Below are positions 52,362 to 62,080 of a stretch of DNA of 64,000 nt, in pieces. Source of the DNA: Demequina sp. NBRC 110055 (GTDB taxonomy: Bacteria; Actinomycetota; Actinomycetes; Actinomycetales; Demequinaceae); the NCBI RefSeq assembly GCF_002090135.1, contig NZ_BBRL01000004.1:682001-746000 (forward strand), given 5' to 3'. How positions within the stretch are numbered: the stretch's first letter is position 1; every line of letters begins with the position of its first letter. The position numbers and the translations under genes are program-made. A model generated the notes under the pieces. That model was not told the DNA's origin. It was given only the letters and a program-made list of their open reading frames with translations, and did not search any database.

Positions 52362-52409
52362 ACCGACGAGTTAACCGGTTGACTCGTCGGTATGTCAACA
52401 GGTTGACAC
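52361..52409 (-). promoter_or_regulatory. MarR promoter with two operator copies, probably leaderless
   Basis: On the leftward strand TTGACA (52398-52393), 18 bases, TTAACT (52374-52369), then 7 bases to the ATG at 52361. GTTAACCGGTTGAC (52371-52384) and GTCAACAGGTTGAC (52395-52408) are two copies of one palindromic operator. In addition TACCGACGAGT and ACTCGTCGGTA make an 11-bp perfect inverted repeat around the inner copy. Confidence 0.7.
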
Positions 52410-52441
52410 GTAAGCGTGGGATGGCGTCTCTTGGGCGTGCC

Positions 52442-52759
52442 TCAGAGCCCTGCGAGCAGCAACGCCGCGAATGCGACCACGCCGGCCGCGAGGGTCCAGC
52501 CCATCGACCGCTTCCACAGCGCGACCCCGACCGCGACGAGCGCGGCCAGATGCCACGCGCCAAACGCGCGCCACTCGCCCTCGTTCAGTAGCAGTGAATT
52601 CGCGACAATCGCCGCCATGGCGGCGGGCGCTACCAGGGACAGCGCCTTGCGCACGCGTGGCGGTAGCTCGCGGTCGCCGCCCAGCAGGAACACGCCGGAC
52701 AGGCGGATCGCATAGGTGCCAATCGCGGCGATGGTGAAGACGACGAAGGCGGTGATCAC
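52442..52759 (-). CDS. azlD: AzlD family branched-chain amino acid exporter subunit
   Basis: 105 residues with four helices; AAIGTYAIRLSGVFLLGG near the N-terminus and LVAPAAMAAIVANSLL are typical of AzlD. With AzlC it forms an exporter for branched-chain amino acids. The GTG start overlaps the azlC stop (GTGA). Confidence 0.85.
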   Translation of the reverse strand: MITAFVVFTIAAIGTYAIRLSGVFLLGGDRELPPRVRKALSLVAPAAMAAIVANSLLLNEGEWRAFGAWHLAALVAVGVALWKRSMGWTLAAGVVAFAALLLAGL

Positions 52760-53577
52760 TCGGCCACCTCCTCGGGAGAGCCGGGAGCTGTGCCGGCCCC
52801 GGCATCGGCCCTGTCCGGGATGAAGGAGGCGAGGCCGATGCCTGCCAAGGCTCCCGCGAGGACGTTCAGCCCGTACGGCAGGTCCTTGAGGAGCAGCACG
52901 ACCGCGACCGAGATGCCGGTCGCCGCGACGGCGGGCAGGGTGCGCAGCGCGGGAACGAGCACGGCGATAAACATCAGGGGCACGATGAAGCCGATCTGCC
53001 ACTCGGACGGGATCACCGGCCCCAGGATCGCGCCCGCGGCGGTGCCGAGTATCCACACGCCGGTGAAGGGGCCCGAGACCCCGAAGATGAACCAGCGCCG
53101 GCGCACCGGGTCGGGCCACTTGTCCGCCGTGATCACGGAGACCGCCGCGGACTGGTCCGTCATGAGGTAGGCCAACAGCAGCTTCCAGCGGGTGGGAAAG
53201 GCCGCGAACACGGGAGCGAGCGAGGCAGAGTAGAGGGCCAGGCGGGCGTTGATGACGAGCGCCGTGACGATGGCGATGATGGCAGGCGCGCCTTGCGTCA
53301 GCGCGTCGATGATCGCGATCTGGCTCGCGCCGGCCGACACGGTCGCGGAGGCGTAGGGGCCGAGCCACGCGGGCCAGCCCGCGAGATTGATCAGCGCGCC
53401 CACGGCGAGGCCGAATACGGCGGAGCCCGGCATCAGCGGCGCGATGGCCTTGGTGCCCGCCCAGAAGTCGGCCCATTGGGCATGGCCGATGCGCGCGAAG
53501 GCGCGGGGCTGTGGCGAGGGTGCGGCGGGGTCGCGGTGGTCCGGTCCGCCGGCCGCGTCGGCGGGGTCCGGGGTCAT
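52756..53577 (-). CDS. azlC: AzlC family branched-chain amino acid exporter subunit
   Basis: 273 residues. After a short Pro/Asp-rich N-terminus, PLMPGSAVFGLAVGALINLA and YASATVSAGASQIAIIDALT are the AzlC signature, and YLMTDQSAAVSVITADKW follows. Partner of AzlD, with a four-base overlap. Possible substrates are leucine, isoleucine and valine or their analogues. Confidence 0.88.
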   Translation of the reverse strand: MTPDPADAAGGPDHRDPAAPSPQPRAFARIGHAQWADFWAGTKAIAPLMPGSAVFGLAVGALINLAGWPAWLGPYASATVSAGASQIAIIDALTQGAPAIIAIVTALVINARLALYSASLAPVFAAFPTRWKLLLAYLMTDQSAAVSVITADKWPDPVRRRWFIFGVSGPFTGVWILGTAAGAILGPVIPSEWQIGFIVPLMFIAVLVPALRTLPAVAATGISVAVVLLLKDLPYGLNVLAGALAGIGLASFIPDRADAGAGTAPGSPEEVAE

Positions 53578-53646
53578 GCGTGCCAGTGTGGCACGCGCGC
53601 ACGGTGCCGGTGGCGCGCGAACTGGCGGGTATGACGGGCGTCGTTG

Positions 53647-53937
53647 CTAGGCGCGCGCCTCGAAGGTGAGGCAGTCCGCGGTGTCGAAGGAGGCTCCGAC
53701 CTCGATCGCCTCCGCGGTGCAGGCCATGTCCTCGTTGTAGGTGCAGTCGGTGCGCATGCACGCACCGACCCCAGCGTGGTCGGCGTGACCACCCTTGTCC
53801 TCGCTCGCCACAAAGGTTGAGCAATGGGCATGATCACCGGAGACATTGATGGCGCCGGCGCGGCAACCGTCATGGTTGAAGCCGCAGGTCTCGACCGAAC
53901 ACGATGAGACGATCGGCAGGCTGATCATCGTGGCCAT
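53647..53937 (-). CDS. DUF1540 cysteine-rich protein
   Basis: 96 residues with two copies of the DUF1540 motif: CSVETCGFNHDGCRAGAINV with a following H-C, and CMRTDCTYNEDMACTAEAIE with a following D-C. Each has four cysteines suited to bind a metal. The function is unknown. The start follows ggaggaatc; the region upstream is unusually A/T-rich for this genome. Confidence 0.85.
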   Translation of the reverse strand: MATMISLPIVSSCSVETCGFNHDGCRAGAINVSGDHAHCSTFVASEDKGGHADHAGVGACMRTDCTYNEDMACTAEAIEVGASFDTADCLTFEARA

Positions 53938-54040
53938 GATTCCTCCAAGGGGCTCTGGGAGCGGGACTGTCAGGCCCAGAATAGGCACGACAAAGGCGCG
54001 GTTGCCACATTTATCTTTAAAGAAACAAAGGCATTCCTTT

Positions 54041-54187
54041 ATGGGAAAAACGTGCGTGAAATGCGCGTATTTCCGAGACGGTTCGGGCAGTCGCGTCGGG
54101 AGTGCCCGTGCGGTCAGGGCGGAGTGTGACTTTTCCGTCTCCGGCGGTGGGGAACAAAACGGGTCGCTGCCGCGTCTAACACTCTGA
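54041..54187 (+). CDS. Possible 48-residue CxxC protein
   Basis: From ATG 54041 the frame reads MGKTCVKCAYFRDGSGSRVG and ends SLPRLTL at 54187. A CxxC near the start, at the edge of an A/T-rich patch with the small hairpin AAAGG-CATT-CCTTT (54028-54041 region), could mark a small gene, but there is no ribosome site. The 437-bp gap between the DUF1540 gene and msrB otherwise holds nothing I recognise. Confidence 0.2.
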   Translation: MGKTCVKCAYFRDGSGSRVGSARAVRAECDFSVSGGGEQNGSLPRLTL

Positions 54188-54374
54188 ACCCGTCACGGCG
54201 CGAGCCGCATGGGCGACTCCGGTCGACCTCCGCTTGCCTGGCCAATCCCCCCCTCAGCTGGCCAGGCAGGCGGGTCGCCGAGTCGCGTACCCTGTGGGGG
54301 CACCGCGCCTGGCGCGACTCCCATGAAGCGCCCGCCGGGCGGGTTCCCTTACTTCCCTTCTTCAGGAGGCAGTC

Positions 54375-54791
54375 ATGACCGCGAAGATCACGAAGTCCGA
54401 CGCCGAATGGCGCGCCGAACTCTCCGACGCCGAGTACCAGGTCCTTCGGGAGGCCGGCACCGAACGCCCATGGACCGGCGAACTGCTCGACAACACGCGC
54501 GACGGCGTCTACCGGTGCCGCGCCTGCGGCGCCGAACTGTTCCGTTCGGACACCAAGTTCGACTCTCACTGCGGCTGGCCGTCGTTCTTCACCGCCGAGA
54601 ACGACGCCGTCACGCTGAGTGAGGACCGCTCGCTCGGGATGCTCCGCACGGAGGTGCGTTGCGCGACGTGCGACTCCCACCTGGGACACGTCTTCGCCGA
54701 CGCCCCGCAGACCCCGACTGGTGACCGCTTCTGCATCAACTCGGTGTCGCTCACGTTCGAGGATGCCGCCGGCGACGCTGAGCAGGCCTGA
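54375..54791 (+). CDS. msrB: Peptide methionine sulfoxide reductase B
   Basis: 138 residues. MsrB reduces the R form of methionine sulfoxide. The zinc cysteines are Cys48/Cys51 ([10 protein letters not shown]) and Cys96/Cys99 ([13 protein letters not shown]); the catalytic Cys120 is in [11 protein letters not shown]; Cys66 (SHCGWPSF) is the usual resolving residue. A strong aggaggcag precedes the ATG. Confidence 0.95.
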   Translation: MTAKITKSDAEWRAELSDAEYQVLREAGTERPWTGELLDNTRDGVYRCRACGAELFRSDTKFDSHCGWPSFFTAENDAVTLSEDRSLGMLRTEVRCATCDSHLGHVFADAPQTPTGDRFCINSVSLTFEDAAGDAEQA

Positions 54792-54793
54792 TT

Positions 54794-55423
54794 TTGGTTG
54801 AGCCCCGCTTCCGCCGGCCCGCCATGCTCGACATGGAGGAGGCCGAGCAGATCGAAGGCGACATCGATCCTGCCGACCGCGGCCTGATCGCTCACGAGAC
54901 AGCACTCGCGCTCGTGTCCCAGGCGCGCGCGTCTCAGGATCCCGAGCTGACCCAACGCCTGGTGCGGCTCGTGGACGAGGAAGGCATCGACACCGTCGCG
55001 ATGATGTGGTCGAAGGCCGGCGCCCACACCCTGCCCGGCGCCCTGTGGCGCATCTACATGCTGCGCGAATGGGTCAAATACGACGCCGAGTCCGTGGCGC
55101 GGTCCTACCACCACGGTGTCCACGCCGCTCACGTGCGCCACGCGATCGCAGGAGTCGAGGACCCGCCCGGTCCGCGCGAGGTGCAGACCTTGGCGGACTC
55201 GGTGTTGTCCGGTGTCTTCAGCGGAGACTTGGCGGTGGCCCTGCAGCGTGCAGGGGCCTTCTGCCGCGTGGTCGCGACGGGTGCCGCGTATGAGGCCGAG
55301 TCGGACGACGGGCACAACGACCGCCGTGCCCACCGCACCGCGCTGCGCGCCTCCCAGCTGTTGCGCACCGGGGAGGACCTCGAGAAGTGCGCCGCGATGT
55401 GGAACGAGGACCGGCTCGACTGA
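54794..55423 (+). CDS. Conserved helical protein of unknown function
   Basis: 209 residues from a TTG at 54794, or 199 from the ATG at 54824; neither has a clear ribosome site. It is all-helical by composition, with MWSKAGAHTLPGALWRIYML and ADSVLSGVFSGDLAVALQRA as the most ordered segments and an acidic N-terminus. I have the impression of an actinobacterial family of unknown role but cannot name it. It follows msrB by two bases, so it is probably co-transcribed. Confidence 0.65.
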   Translation: MVEPRFRRPAMLDMEEAEQIEGDIDPADRGLIAHETALALVSQARASQDPELTQRLVRLVDEEGIDTVAMMWSKAGAHTLPGALWRIYMLREWVKYDAESVARSYHHGVHAAHVRHAIAGVEDPPGPREVQTLADSVLSGVFSGDLAVALQRAGAFCRVVATGAAYEAESDDGHNDRRAHRTALRASQLLRTGEDLEKCAAMWNEDRLD

Positions 55424-55442
55424 GTCGCCGGCCGCCCCGCTC

Positions 55443-55508
55443 GCGCCAGGGGAGCCACGAAGTGTGCGGTTCCGCGCGAAAGCGGGCACCCCATGGCTCC
55501 TGGCGCGC
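55443..55508. repeat. Dispersed imperfect palindrome, family 1 copy c
   Basis: GCGCCAGGGGAGCCACGAAG and the matching CATGGCTCCTGGCGC form the ends, with GCGCGAAAGCGGGCAC inside, as in copies a and b. It lies in the 262-bp gap between convergent genes, where nothing else is recognised. Confidence 0.6.
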
Positions 55509-55685
55509 ACGGCCGCGGAGGCGCATCCCCAGGGCGGGAACAAAACCTGGCCAGCCGACGTAGAGTAGAGACAGGACATCGGACCGCGGTAGCCCCGGGC
55601 TCCAACATCAGCCGCCACGAGCGGCCTTCGCGCCGACTGGCGCTCCCGGTCCGGTGTCCGCCCCTTCCACCGGCCGCGTTCGCGG

Positions 55686-56660
55686 CTACGGGTGAATCTG
55701 CAGCAGGTGGGTCTCGATGGCCACCACCCGCGGTCCGGCCGAGGTGTCGAGCATGTGCGCGACCAGCACACCGCCGGCGGGCAGATAGGGATTCTTGCGA
55801 GGCAGCGCGCCACGCGTGTACGGCCTGGTCGCGGCCCGCATCATCTCCACGATCGTGGGCAGCGTCGGCCGGTGCGCGCACACCACCCGCGAACTGGACT
55901 TGCCCAGCAGCTTCACAAACGTGTTGGCCGTCGCGAGCGGCTTCTCGGCGTGGCCGGGCTCCGTCAACGCGTCGTGGGTGCGGATCTCGAGTCCGGACGC
56001 CTCCGCATACGGCTCGACCGTCGCCACGCACCGGCGAGCGGGCGAACTCTCGATCGACTTCGCGCCGAAGGCCGCGAACAGCGGCACCAGCTGGCGTGAG
56101 CGCTCGGCGCCCTTCTTCGTGATGGGGCGGCGCGCATCGGCCCCCTTCCAGGCCTTGCGCCGCTTGGCGCGAGCGTGGCGCACCAGCACAAACGCGCGGG
56201 TGTCGAGGCGCTCGTCCTCCCACGCCTGCACCAGCACCTCGAGCGGGCGGAGGTCCTCGGGGAAGGTGATGCGTTCGCGCGCCTGCTCCACGGTGAGCCA
56301 GCGCACCTGGTCGATCTCGTTCTTCGACGCGCTCTTGACCGCGGGGCGTGCCAGCACCGCGGGGTGGGAGGTCGACGAGACCACCTCGGCCGCCCAGTAC
56401 TTCACCACCTTGGTCTTGCCGCCCGTGGGGTAGCGCAGCGTGGGCAGCGGCTGGCCAAGGATCACCTGCTTGCCGGTTTCCTCGGCGACCTCGCGGATGG
56501 CGCACGCGGGTAGCGTCTCGCCCGGGTCCAGCTTTCCCTTGGGCCACGACCAGTCGTGGTACCGGGGACGATGCACCGCGAGCACCTGCAGCTCGCCGTT
56601 CTTGACCCGCCACACGAGCGCACCTGCCGCGATGACGGTGCCCGGCGGATAGTGGGTCAC
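55686..56660 (-). CDS. mutT1: Nudix hydrolase fused to a histidine phosphatase (MutT1-like)
   Basis: 324 residues. Domain 1 (to about 140) is Nudix with the box [22 protein letters not shown], seen as G-x5-E-x7-REVAEETG. Domain 2 (about 155-324) is a histidine phosphatase with the RHG-like [12 protein letters not shown] and a late H ([10 protein letters not shown]). The arrangement matches mycobacterial MutT1, which hydrolyses 8-oxo-GTP and dinucleoside polyphosphates. The GTG start overlaps the ppk stop by four bases. Confidence 0.9.
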   Translation of the reverse strand: MTHYPPGTVIAAGALVWRVKNGELQVLAVHRPRYHDWSWPKGKLDPGETLPACAIREVAEETGKQVILGQPLPTLRYPTGGKTKVVKYWAAEVVSSTSHPAVLARPAVKSASKNEIDQVRWLTVEQARERITFPEDLRPLEVLVQAWEDERLDTRAFVLVRHARAKRRKAWKGADARRPITKKGAERSRQLVPLFAAFGAKSIESSPARRCVATVEPYAEASGLEIRTHDALTEPGHAEKPLATANTFVKLLGKSSSRVVCAHRPTLPTIVEMMRAATRPYTRGALPRKNPYLPAGGVLVAHMLDTSAGPRVVAIETHLLQIHP

Positions 56661-58864
56661 TTGCGCTTGGCCCTGCGCTTGGGTTGACGGCGAATATAGG
56701 TCGCCTGAAGGTCGTGCAGGCGGGTGCCCTCGGCGTCCTCCACCACGCGCGTGTAGGTGCCGTCCTCGCCGAGCTCCCAGCCGGCGACCTGGTCGGACAT
56801 CGCCATGTCGATGTTCTCGACCAGGAAGTCCTTCTGCTGGGGAGCCACGATGGTGATGAGCGCCTCGATGCGGCGGTCAAGATTGCGATGCATGAGGTCC
56901 GCGGAGCCGATGAAGACCTCGGGCTCCTCGTCGCCCGCGAACGCGAACACACGCGAGTGCTCCAGGAACCGACCCAGGATGGAGCGCACGCGGATGTTCT
57001 CGCTCAGCCCGGGCACGCCGGGGCGCAGCGCGCAAATGCCGCGCACCACCAGGTCGATGCGAACACCCGCCTGCGATGCGCGGTACATCGCGTCGATGGT
57101 CTTCTCGTCCACCACGGAGTTGACCTTGATCTTGACCCAGGCCTCTTTGCCCTCGCGGGCGCGCTCGGCCTGGGCGTCGATGCGCTCGATGAGGCCCATG
57201 CGCACGCCCGTGGGCGCCACGATGAGGCGGCGAAACTTCGCCTTGGGCGCGTAGCCGGACAGCTGGTTGAACAGCTTGGTGAGGTCGGCTCCCACCTCGG
57301 GGTCGCGCGTGAGCAGGCCGTAGTCCTCATACAGGCGCGCGGTCTTGGGGTGGTAGTTGCCGGTGCCGACGTGGCAGTAGCGCACCAGCCCGGTCTCCTC
57401 CTGACGCACCACGAGCGAGAGCTTGCAGTGCGTCTTCAGGCCTACCAGGCCGTACACGACGTGCACTCCCGCCTTCTCGAGCTTGCGGGCCCACGAGATG
57501 TTCTGCTGCTCGTCGAAGCGCGCCTTGATCTCCACGAGCGCGACGACCTGCTTGCCATTGCGCGCGGCCTCGATCAGGGAGTCCACGATGGGGGAGTCGC
57601 CCGAGGTGCGGTACAGCGTCTGCTTGATGGCGAGCACCTTGGGGTCCACGGCGGCCTGCGCGAGGAACGCCTGCACGGACGTCGAGAACGAGTCGTACGG
57701 GTGGTGCAGCAGCACGTCGCCGCGGCGGATCGCCTCGAACACGTTCTGCTCGTCGGCCGTCTCGACCGGCGCGAGCTGGTGATGGGTGGTGGGGCGGAAC
57801 GCGGGGAACTGCAGGCGCGGGCGGTCCAGGTCCGCGATGACGTTCAGCCCGGTGAGGTCCAGCGGCTCCACGAGCGCGAACACGTCGCGCTCCGTGATGC
57901 CCAGCTCGCGCACCAGCAGATCGTGGATGTGCTGCGGCAGGTCCTGCGCGACCTCGAGCCGGACGGCGGGGCCAAAGCGGCGGCGCAGCAGCTCCTTCTC
58001 CATGGCCTTGAGGAGGTTCTCGGCGTCGTCCTCCTCGACCTCCACATCCTCGTTGCGGGTGACGCGGAAGGTGTGGTGGTCGGTGACCTCCATGCCGGGG
58101 AACAGGTAGTCCAACTGCGCGGCGATGACGTCCTCGAGCGGCACGAACGAGCGCGGCTCGTCGTCTAGCGCGGAGGCGTCAACGACGGCCGCGGCGTGGC
58201 CCTCGGAGTCCACCGACAGGAACCGCGGCAGCGTCTCGGGGATCTTCACGCGCGCAAACAGGTTCTTGCCGTTGTCCGGATCGCGCAGCTCGACCGCGAG
58301 GTTGAGCGACAGGCCCGAGATGTACGGGAACGGGTGCGCGGGGTCCACCGCGAGCGGCGTGAGCACCGGGAAGATGTCCGAGCGGAAGAGCTTGCGCAGC
58401 CGGTCCTGCTCGGAGGGGCCCAACTCGTCGAAGCGCACGATGTGAATGCCCTGGTCGTTGAGCGACGGCAGGACGTTCTCCTCGAACACCGCGGCGTGAC
58501 GGTCCATGAGTTGGTGGGCGCGCTCGGTGAGGATCTCCACCAGGCGGGTGGCGCTCATGCCGGTCGCGCTCGGCAGCGCGAAGCCCGCCGCGATGCGTCG
58601 CTTGAGGCCGGCGACGCGCACCATGAAGAACTCGTCGAGGTTGGAGGCGAAGATCGCGAGGAACCGCGCGCGCTCCAGCAGCGGCGTCGCCTCATCCTCG
58701 GCCAGCTCCAACACGCGCTGGTTGAACGCGAGCCACGACAGTTCGCGGTCGAGGAAGCGGTCGTCGGGCAGGTCGGAGCCCTCGGGCTCGGGCTCGGCCA
58801 GGTCCACCGTCGCGAGAGCGGTGGTCTCGTCGGACTCGTGGGCGGTGGTCGAGGTCTCTGACAT
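56657..58864 (-). CDS. ppk: Polyphosphate kinase 1
   Basis: 735 residues. PPK1 polymerises the gamma-phosphate of ATP into polyphosphate. [20 protein letters not shown] opens the N domain, [19 protein letters not shown] follows, and [20 protein letters not shown] holds the autophosphorylated His; a second conserved His lies in [16 protein letters not shown]. It forms an operon with mutT1, a conserved actinobacterial pair. The ATG at 58864 is chosen; the longer frame is antisense to the divergent regulator gene. Confidence 0.95.
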   Translation of the reverse strand: MSETSTTAHESDETTALATVDLAEPEPEGSDLPDDRFLDRELSWLAFNQRVLELAEDEATPLLERARFLAIFASNLDEFFMVRVAGLKRRIAAGFALPSATGMSATRLVEILTERAHQLMDRHAAVFEENVLPSLNDQGIHIVRFDELGPSEQDRLRKLFRSDIFPVLTPLAVDPAHPFPYISGLSLNLAVELRDPDNGKNLFARVKIPETLPRFLSVDSEGHAAAVVDASALDDEPRSFVPLEDVIAAQLDYLFPGMEVTDHHTFRVTRNEDVEVEEDDAENLLKAMEKELLRRRFGPAVRLEVAQDLPQHIHDLLVRELGITERDVFALVEPLDLTGLNVIADLDRPRLQFPAFRPTTHHQLAPVETADEQNVFEAIRRGDVLLHHPYDSFSTSVQAFLAQAAVDPKVLAIKQTLYRTSGDSPIVDSLIEAARNGKQVVALVEIKARFDEQQNISWARKLEKAGVHVVYGLVGLKTHCKLSLVVRQEETGLVRYCHVGTGNYHPKTARLYEDYGLLTRDPEVGADLTKLFNQLSGYAPKAKFRRLIVAPTGVRMGLIERIDAQAERAREGKEAWVKIKVNSVVDEKTIDAMYRASQAGVRIDLVVRGICALRPGVPGLSENIRVRSILGRFLEHSRVFAFAGDEEPEVFIGSADLMHRNLDRRIEALITIVAPQQKDFLVENIDMAMSDQVAGWELGEDGTYTRVVEDAEGTRLHDLQATYIRRQPKRRAKRK

Positions 58865-58931
58865 AGGGGCCATCGTGTCACGGCCCGCGCGGGCCGGACT
58901 AGTCCTTTGCCTGGAATTTGCCTGGGCACGC

Positions 58932-58966
58932 TTGTGATCTTCAGAGATTTCAGGTATCACTGAAAT
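58932..58966 (+). promoter_or_regulatory. Promoter and operator of the GbsR-like regulator, probably leaderless
   Basis: TTGTGA (58932-58937), 17 bases, TATCAC (58955-58960), then six bases to the ATG at 58967. The inverted repeat ATTTCAG-GTATCA-CTGAAAT (58947-58966) covers the -10 and the start region, as expected for self-repression. Confidence 0.7.
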
Positions 58967-59488
58967 ATGGCCGATGCTGTGGTCGCCGACAACGGCGACG
59001 CGCCCGGCGGGCGGGGTGACTCCGACGGACTGGACCCCGCCCGCGAGGCCTACGTGCGCCAGGTGGCCGCCTATTGGGAAAGCGGCGGTCTCACCCACGC
59101 CGCGGGCCTGATCCTGGGATACCTGTCGGTGTGCGAACCGGCGGCCCAAACGCAAGCCCAGGTGGCATCGGCCCTCCGCCTGTCCGCCGGCTCCGTCTCG
59201 ACCCAACTGCGCCAGCTCACCCCCGTCGGCATGGTCGAACGCGTGCGGCTGCCCGGCGAGCGCGCCGCCCGCTACCAGGTGCCGCAGGACATGTGGACCG
59301 AGATCATGGGCACCGAGGACCAGCGCATCGCTGGGTTGAGGGCCTTGGCCGATGCCGGTGCGGCGGTCATGCCCGCCGAGCGCCCCGACCGCATCCGCTC
59401 GCTGGACCTGATGGTCCGCTTTTGGGAGGCCGAATGGCCTGCCACCCGTCGCCGCCTCGCGGCGTTTCTCGCTCAGGAGACCTCATGA
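58967..59488 (+). CDS. GbsR/MarR-type transcriptional regulator
   Basis: 173 residues. A winged helix is clear: [16 protein letters not shown], then [20 protein letters not shown] and [15 protein letters not shown], the GbsR-like subgroup of MarR. It is the first gene of an operon with an ABC exporter (ATGA overlap) and probably represses it. A variant of the dispersed 15-mer overlaps the start codon region (codons ADAV). Confidence 0.85.
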   Translation: MADAVVADNGDAPGGRGDSDGLDPAREAYVRQVAAYWESGGLTHAAGLILGYLSVCEPAAQTQAQVASALRLSAGSVSTQLRQLTPVGMVERVRLPGERAARYQVPQDMWTEIMGTEDQRIAGLRALADAGAAVMPAERPDRIRSLDLMVRFWEAEWPATRRRLAAFLAQETS

Positions 59489-60399
59489 CCGACACCCCCT
59501 CCCTCGAGGTAGATCACCTCACCAAGCGCTTTGGCGACTTCACCGCCGTGGACGACGTGTCGTTTGCGCTGCATCCCGGCGAGATCTTCGGCTTTCTCGG
59601 CCCCAACGGCGCGGGCAAGTCGACGACCATCCGCACGCTGCTCGACCTCATTCGGCCCACGTCGGGAGCGTGCCGCGTGCTCGGCATGGATTCCCGCCGC
59701 GACGCCGTCGAGATCCACCGGCGCATCGGGTTCCTGCCTGCCGACCTGGCGCTGTGGAACAACCTCACCGGGCGTCAGACGCTGCAGTACCTGGCGAACC
59801 TGCGCGGCGGTGTGGACTGGGGCTGGGTGGACCAGCTGAGCGAGCGCATCGGCGCCGACCTCGAGCGCAAGGTGGGCGAGTACTCGAGCGGCAACCGCCA
59901 GAAGATCGGCATCCTGCAGGCCTTCATGCACCGGCCCGAGGTGTTGATTCTCGATGAGCCCATCACCGGCCTCGACCCCCTCGTCCAGCTCGAGTTCCAC
60001 TCGCTGTTGAGGGAGACGGCCGATGCCGGGGGGACCATTTTCCTGTCCAGCCACACCATTTCCGAGGTCGAGCGCGTCGCGGACCGGGTCGGGTTCATCC
60101 GCCGCGGTCACCTCATCGCGGTGGAGCGGATGGCCGAGCTGCACGACAAGGCGCTCCGGCGCATCACGCTCGAGTTCGCCGCGCCCGTGCCGGCCGCGGC
60201 ATTCGAGGGGCTCGAGGGCGTGCACGAGGCCACGGTCGAGGGAGCCACCGTCACCGCCCAATACGAGGGGTCGATGGCGCCGCTGCTGGCCGTCGCCACG
60301 CAGCACGACGTGCTGTCCGTCGCGTCGGCGAGTGTGGACCTCGACGAGATCTTCCTGGAGTTCTACCGCGACGAGGTCGAGGCGGCGGAGGAGCGGTGA
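59485..60399 (+). CDS. ABC exporter ATP-binding protein
   Basis: 304 residues: Walker A FLGPNGAGKST near residue 40, signature EYSSGNRQKIGILQA (S-S-G-N instead of the usual LSGGQ), Walker B VLILDEPITGLDPL and the switch His in FLSSHTISEVER. A C-terminal regulatory portion follows (about 230-304). It works with the adjacent permease, probably as a drug or lipid exporter, and is co-transcribed with its GbsR-like regulator. Confidence 0.92.
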   Translation: MTDTPSLEVDHLTKRFGDFTAVDDVSFALHPGEIFGFLGPNGAGKSTTIRTLLDLIRPTSGACRVLGMDSRRDAVEIHRRIGFLPADLALWNNLTGRQTLQYLANLRGGVDWGWVDQLSERIGADLERKVGEYSSGNRQKIGILQAFMHRPEVLILDEPITGLDPLVQLEFHSLLRETADAGGTIFLSSHTISEVERVADRVGFIRRGHLIAVERMAELHDKALRRITLEFAAPVPAAAFEGLEGVHEATVEGATVTAQYEGSMAPLLAVATQHDVLSVASASVDLDEIFLEFYRDEVEAAEER

Positions 60400-62054
60400 T
60401 GCTGCGCTCGGTCTATCTCAAGACGCTGCGCGACCGGTGGCTCGGCGCGCTCATCGGCGTGGTCGCGCTGTTCCTCGTGGCGTGGATGGGGATCGCCGCG
60501 TTCGCCGGGATGGGCGAGGACGCCGACGCGTTCATCGCCGCCATGCCCGAGGCGTACCTGTCGATCGTGGGTATCTCCGCCGAGGGCGGCGTCGTCGGCA
60601 TGATGCTGGGCAACATGTTCAATTTCATGGGCCCCTTCGTGATCGCCGGGATCGGGGTGTCCATGGCGGCGGCGTCCATCGCGGGCGAGGAGGCCGAGGG
60701 CACCATGAATGTGCTCGGGGCGATCCCGCGCTCGCGGACGCGCCTGCTGACCTCGAAGGGCCTCGCGGCCGCGACGGTCGTCGCCGCCACCGCCATCCTC
60801 GCCTCCCTGTCCTACGGGCTCGCGGCGCTCATGTCGGGCGAGACGCTCGATGGCATCAACGTGACGGCGGCCACCGTCCACCTTGTGGCCGTGGCGCTGC
60901 TGTACACCGCGGTGGCGCTCGCGCTCGGCGCGTGGACGGGGCAGAGGGCGCTCGCCTCGTCGGTCACGGTGGGACTCATCGTGCTGTCGTTCCTCGCCTC
61001 GGGCATGCTGCCCCTGCTCGACGGCGGGGAGGCGTGGGCCAAGATCTCACCGTGGTACTGGCTGCAGGGCCCGCAGCCCATGCTGAACGGCGTGGACTGG
61101 GCGCCGGTGGTGATCGTGCTCGGCGCGGTGGTGGTCCTCGCGCTCGTGGCGTGGTGGGGACTGAACCGCCGCGACCTGGGCGCCGGGGGCGCGCGCACGC
61201 CCCTGCTGGACCGTTTGCGTGCCGATCCGCGCGTGGGCAGGGTCGTCTCGCTCCTCGTCGGCAGCGGCTCCACGCGCGGCATCGCGACCAAGGCGGTGAC
61301 AGACGTGCGGCCACTCATGCTGGTCGGCGCCGCCTTCGTGGCCTTCCAGGCCGTAGTGGTAGGCGTGCTGTTTACCGCCATCGGCGGCGACATTGGATCG
61401 CTCGCGGACTCCATGCCTGACGCGATCCTCGCGATGATCGGTTTCGTGGACATGTCGACGCCCGAGGGGTTCTACTCGGGCGAGGTCCTCTCGATCGTCG
61501 CGCCGCTCGTGGTCATTGCGGCCGCAGTGAGTGCGGGCGCGGCGCTCGCGGGCGAGGAGCGGCGTCGGTCCGTGGCGGTGCTGCTCGCCCTGCCGCTCTC
61601 GCGCACGTCGGTGGCGGCACGCAAGGGCGTGGCGGTGGCCGTGGTGCCGGTCGTGGTCGGGATCAGCGTCGCGTTGGGCTTCGCGCTCGGCAACGCCGTG
61701 GGCGGCCTAGGAATGACGTGGTCCGGCATCGCCGCGTCCGGGCTCATGGTGGCCGGGCTCGGGTGGTTCTTCGGCGCCCTGGCGTTCGCGATCGGCGCGG
61801 CGACCGGGCGCGCGCAGTGGGCGACCGCCGGCACCGCGGGTCTCGCCGTCCTGGCCTGGGGCGTCAACGCGTTCCTGCCGGTCAACCCCGACTACGCCGA
61901 GTGGGCACGGGTGTCGCCCGTGCACTGGTACGCGAGCCAGAACCCGCTCGAGGTGGGGGTGTTGTGGGGCGGCCTGGGACTGCTCACCGCCCTCGCGGCG
62001 GTGCTGATCGCAGTGGGCATTGCGGCGTACGGCAGGCGTGACCTGCGCGGCTGA
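60399..62054 (+). CDS. ABC exporter permease (two fused ABC-2 halves)
   Basis: 551 residues with about twelve helices in two similar halves: each starts with a basic segment and contains a G/A-E-E motif (AGEEAEGTMNVLGAIPRSRT in the first; AGEERRRSVAVLLALPLSRT in the second), which is the loop contacting the ATPase. It is therefore an internally duplicated ABC-2-type permease. The ATG at 60399 overlaps the ATPase stop (TGATG); a GTG three bases earlier is the alternative. Confidence 0.88.
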   Translation: MLRSVYLKTLRDRWLGALIGVVALFLVAWMGIAAFAGMGEDADAFIAAMPEAYLSIVGISAEGGVVGMMLGNMFNFMGPFVIAGIGVSMAAASIAGEEAEGTMNVLGAIPRSRTRLLTSKGLAAATVVAATAILASLSYGLAALMSGETLDGINVTAATVHLVAVALLYTAVALALGAWTGQRALASSVTVGLIVLSFLASGMLPLLDGGEAWAKISPWYWLQGPQPMLNGVDWAPVVIVLGAVVVLALVAWWGLNRRDLGAGGARTPLLDRLRADPRVGRVVSLLVGSGSTRGIATKAVTDVRPLMLVGAAFVAFQAVVVGVLFTAIGGDIGSLADSMPDAILAMIGFVDMSTPEGFYSGEVLSIVAPLVVIAAAVSAGAALAGEERRRSVAVLLALPLSRTSVAARKGVAVAVVPVVVGISVALGFALGNAVGGLGMTWSGIAASGLMVAGLGWFFGALAFAIGAATGRAQWATAGTAGLAVLAWGVNAFLPVNPDYAEWARVSPVHWYASQNPLEVGVLWGGLGLLTALAAVLIAVGIAAYGRRDLRG

Positions 62055-62080
62055 CCCCTACCGTCGCGCCCACCCCCCTC

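Noticed and set aside
56684-58168. 494-codon plus-strand frame over ppk
   Set aside because: Antisense to ppk, with the composition of a shadow frame.
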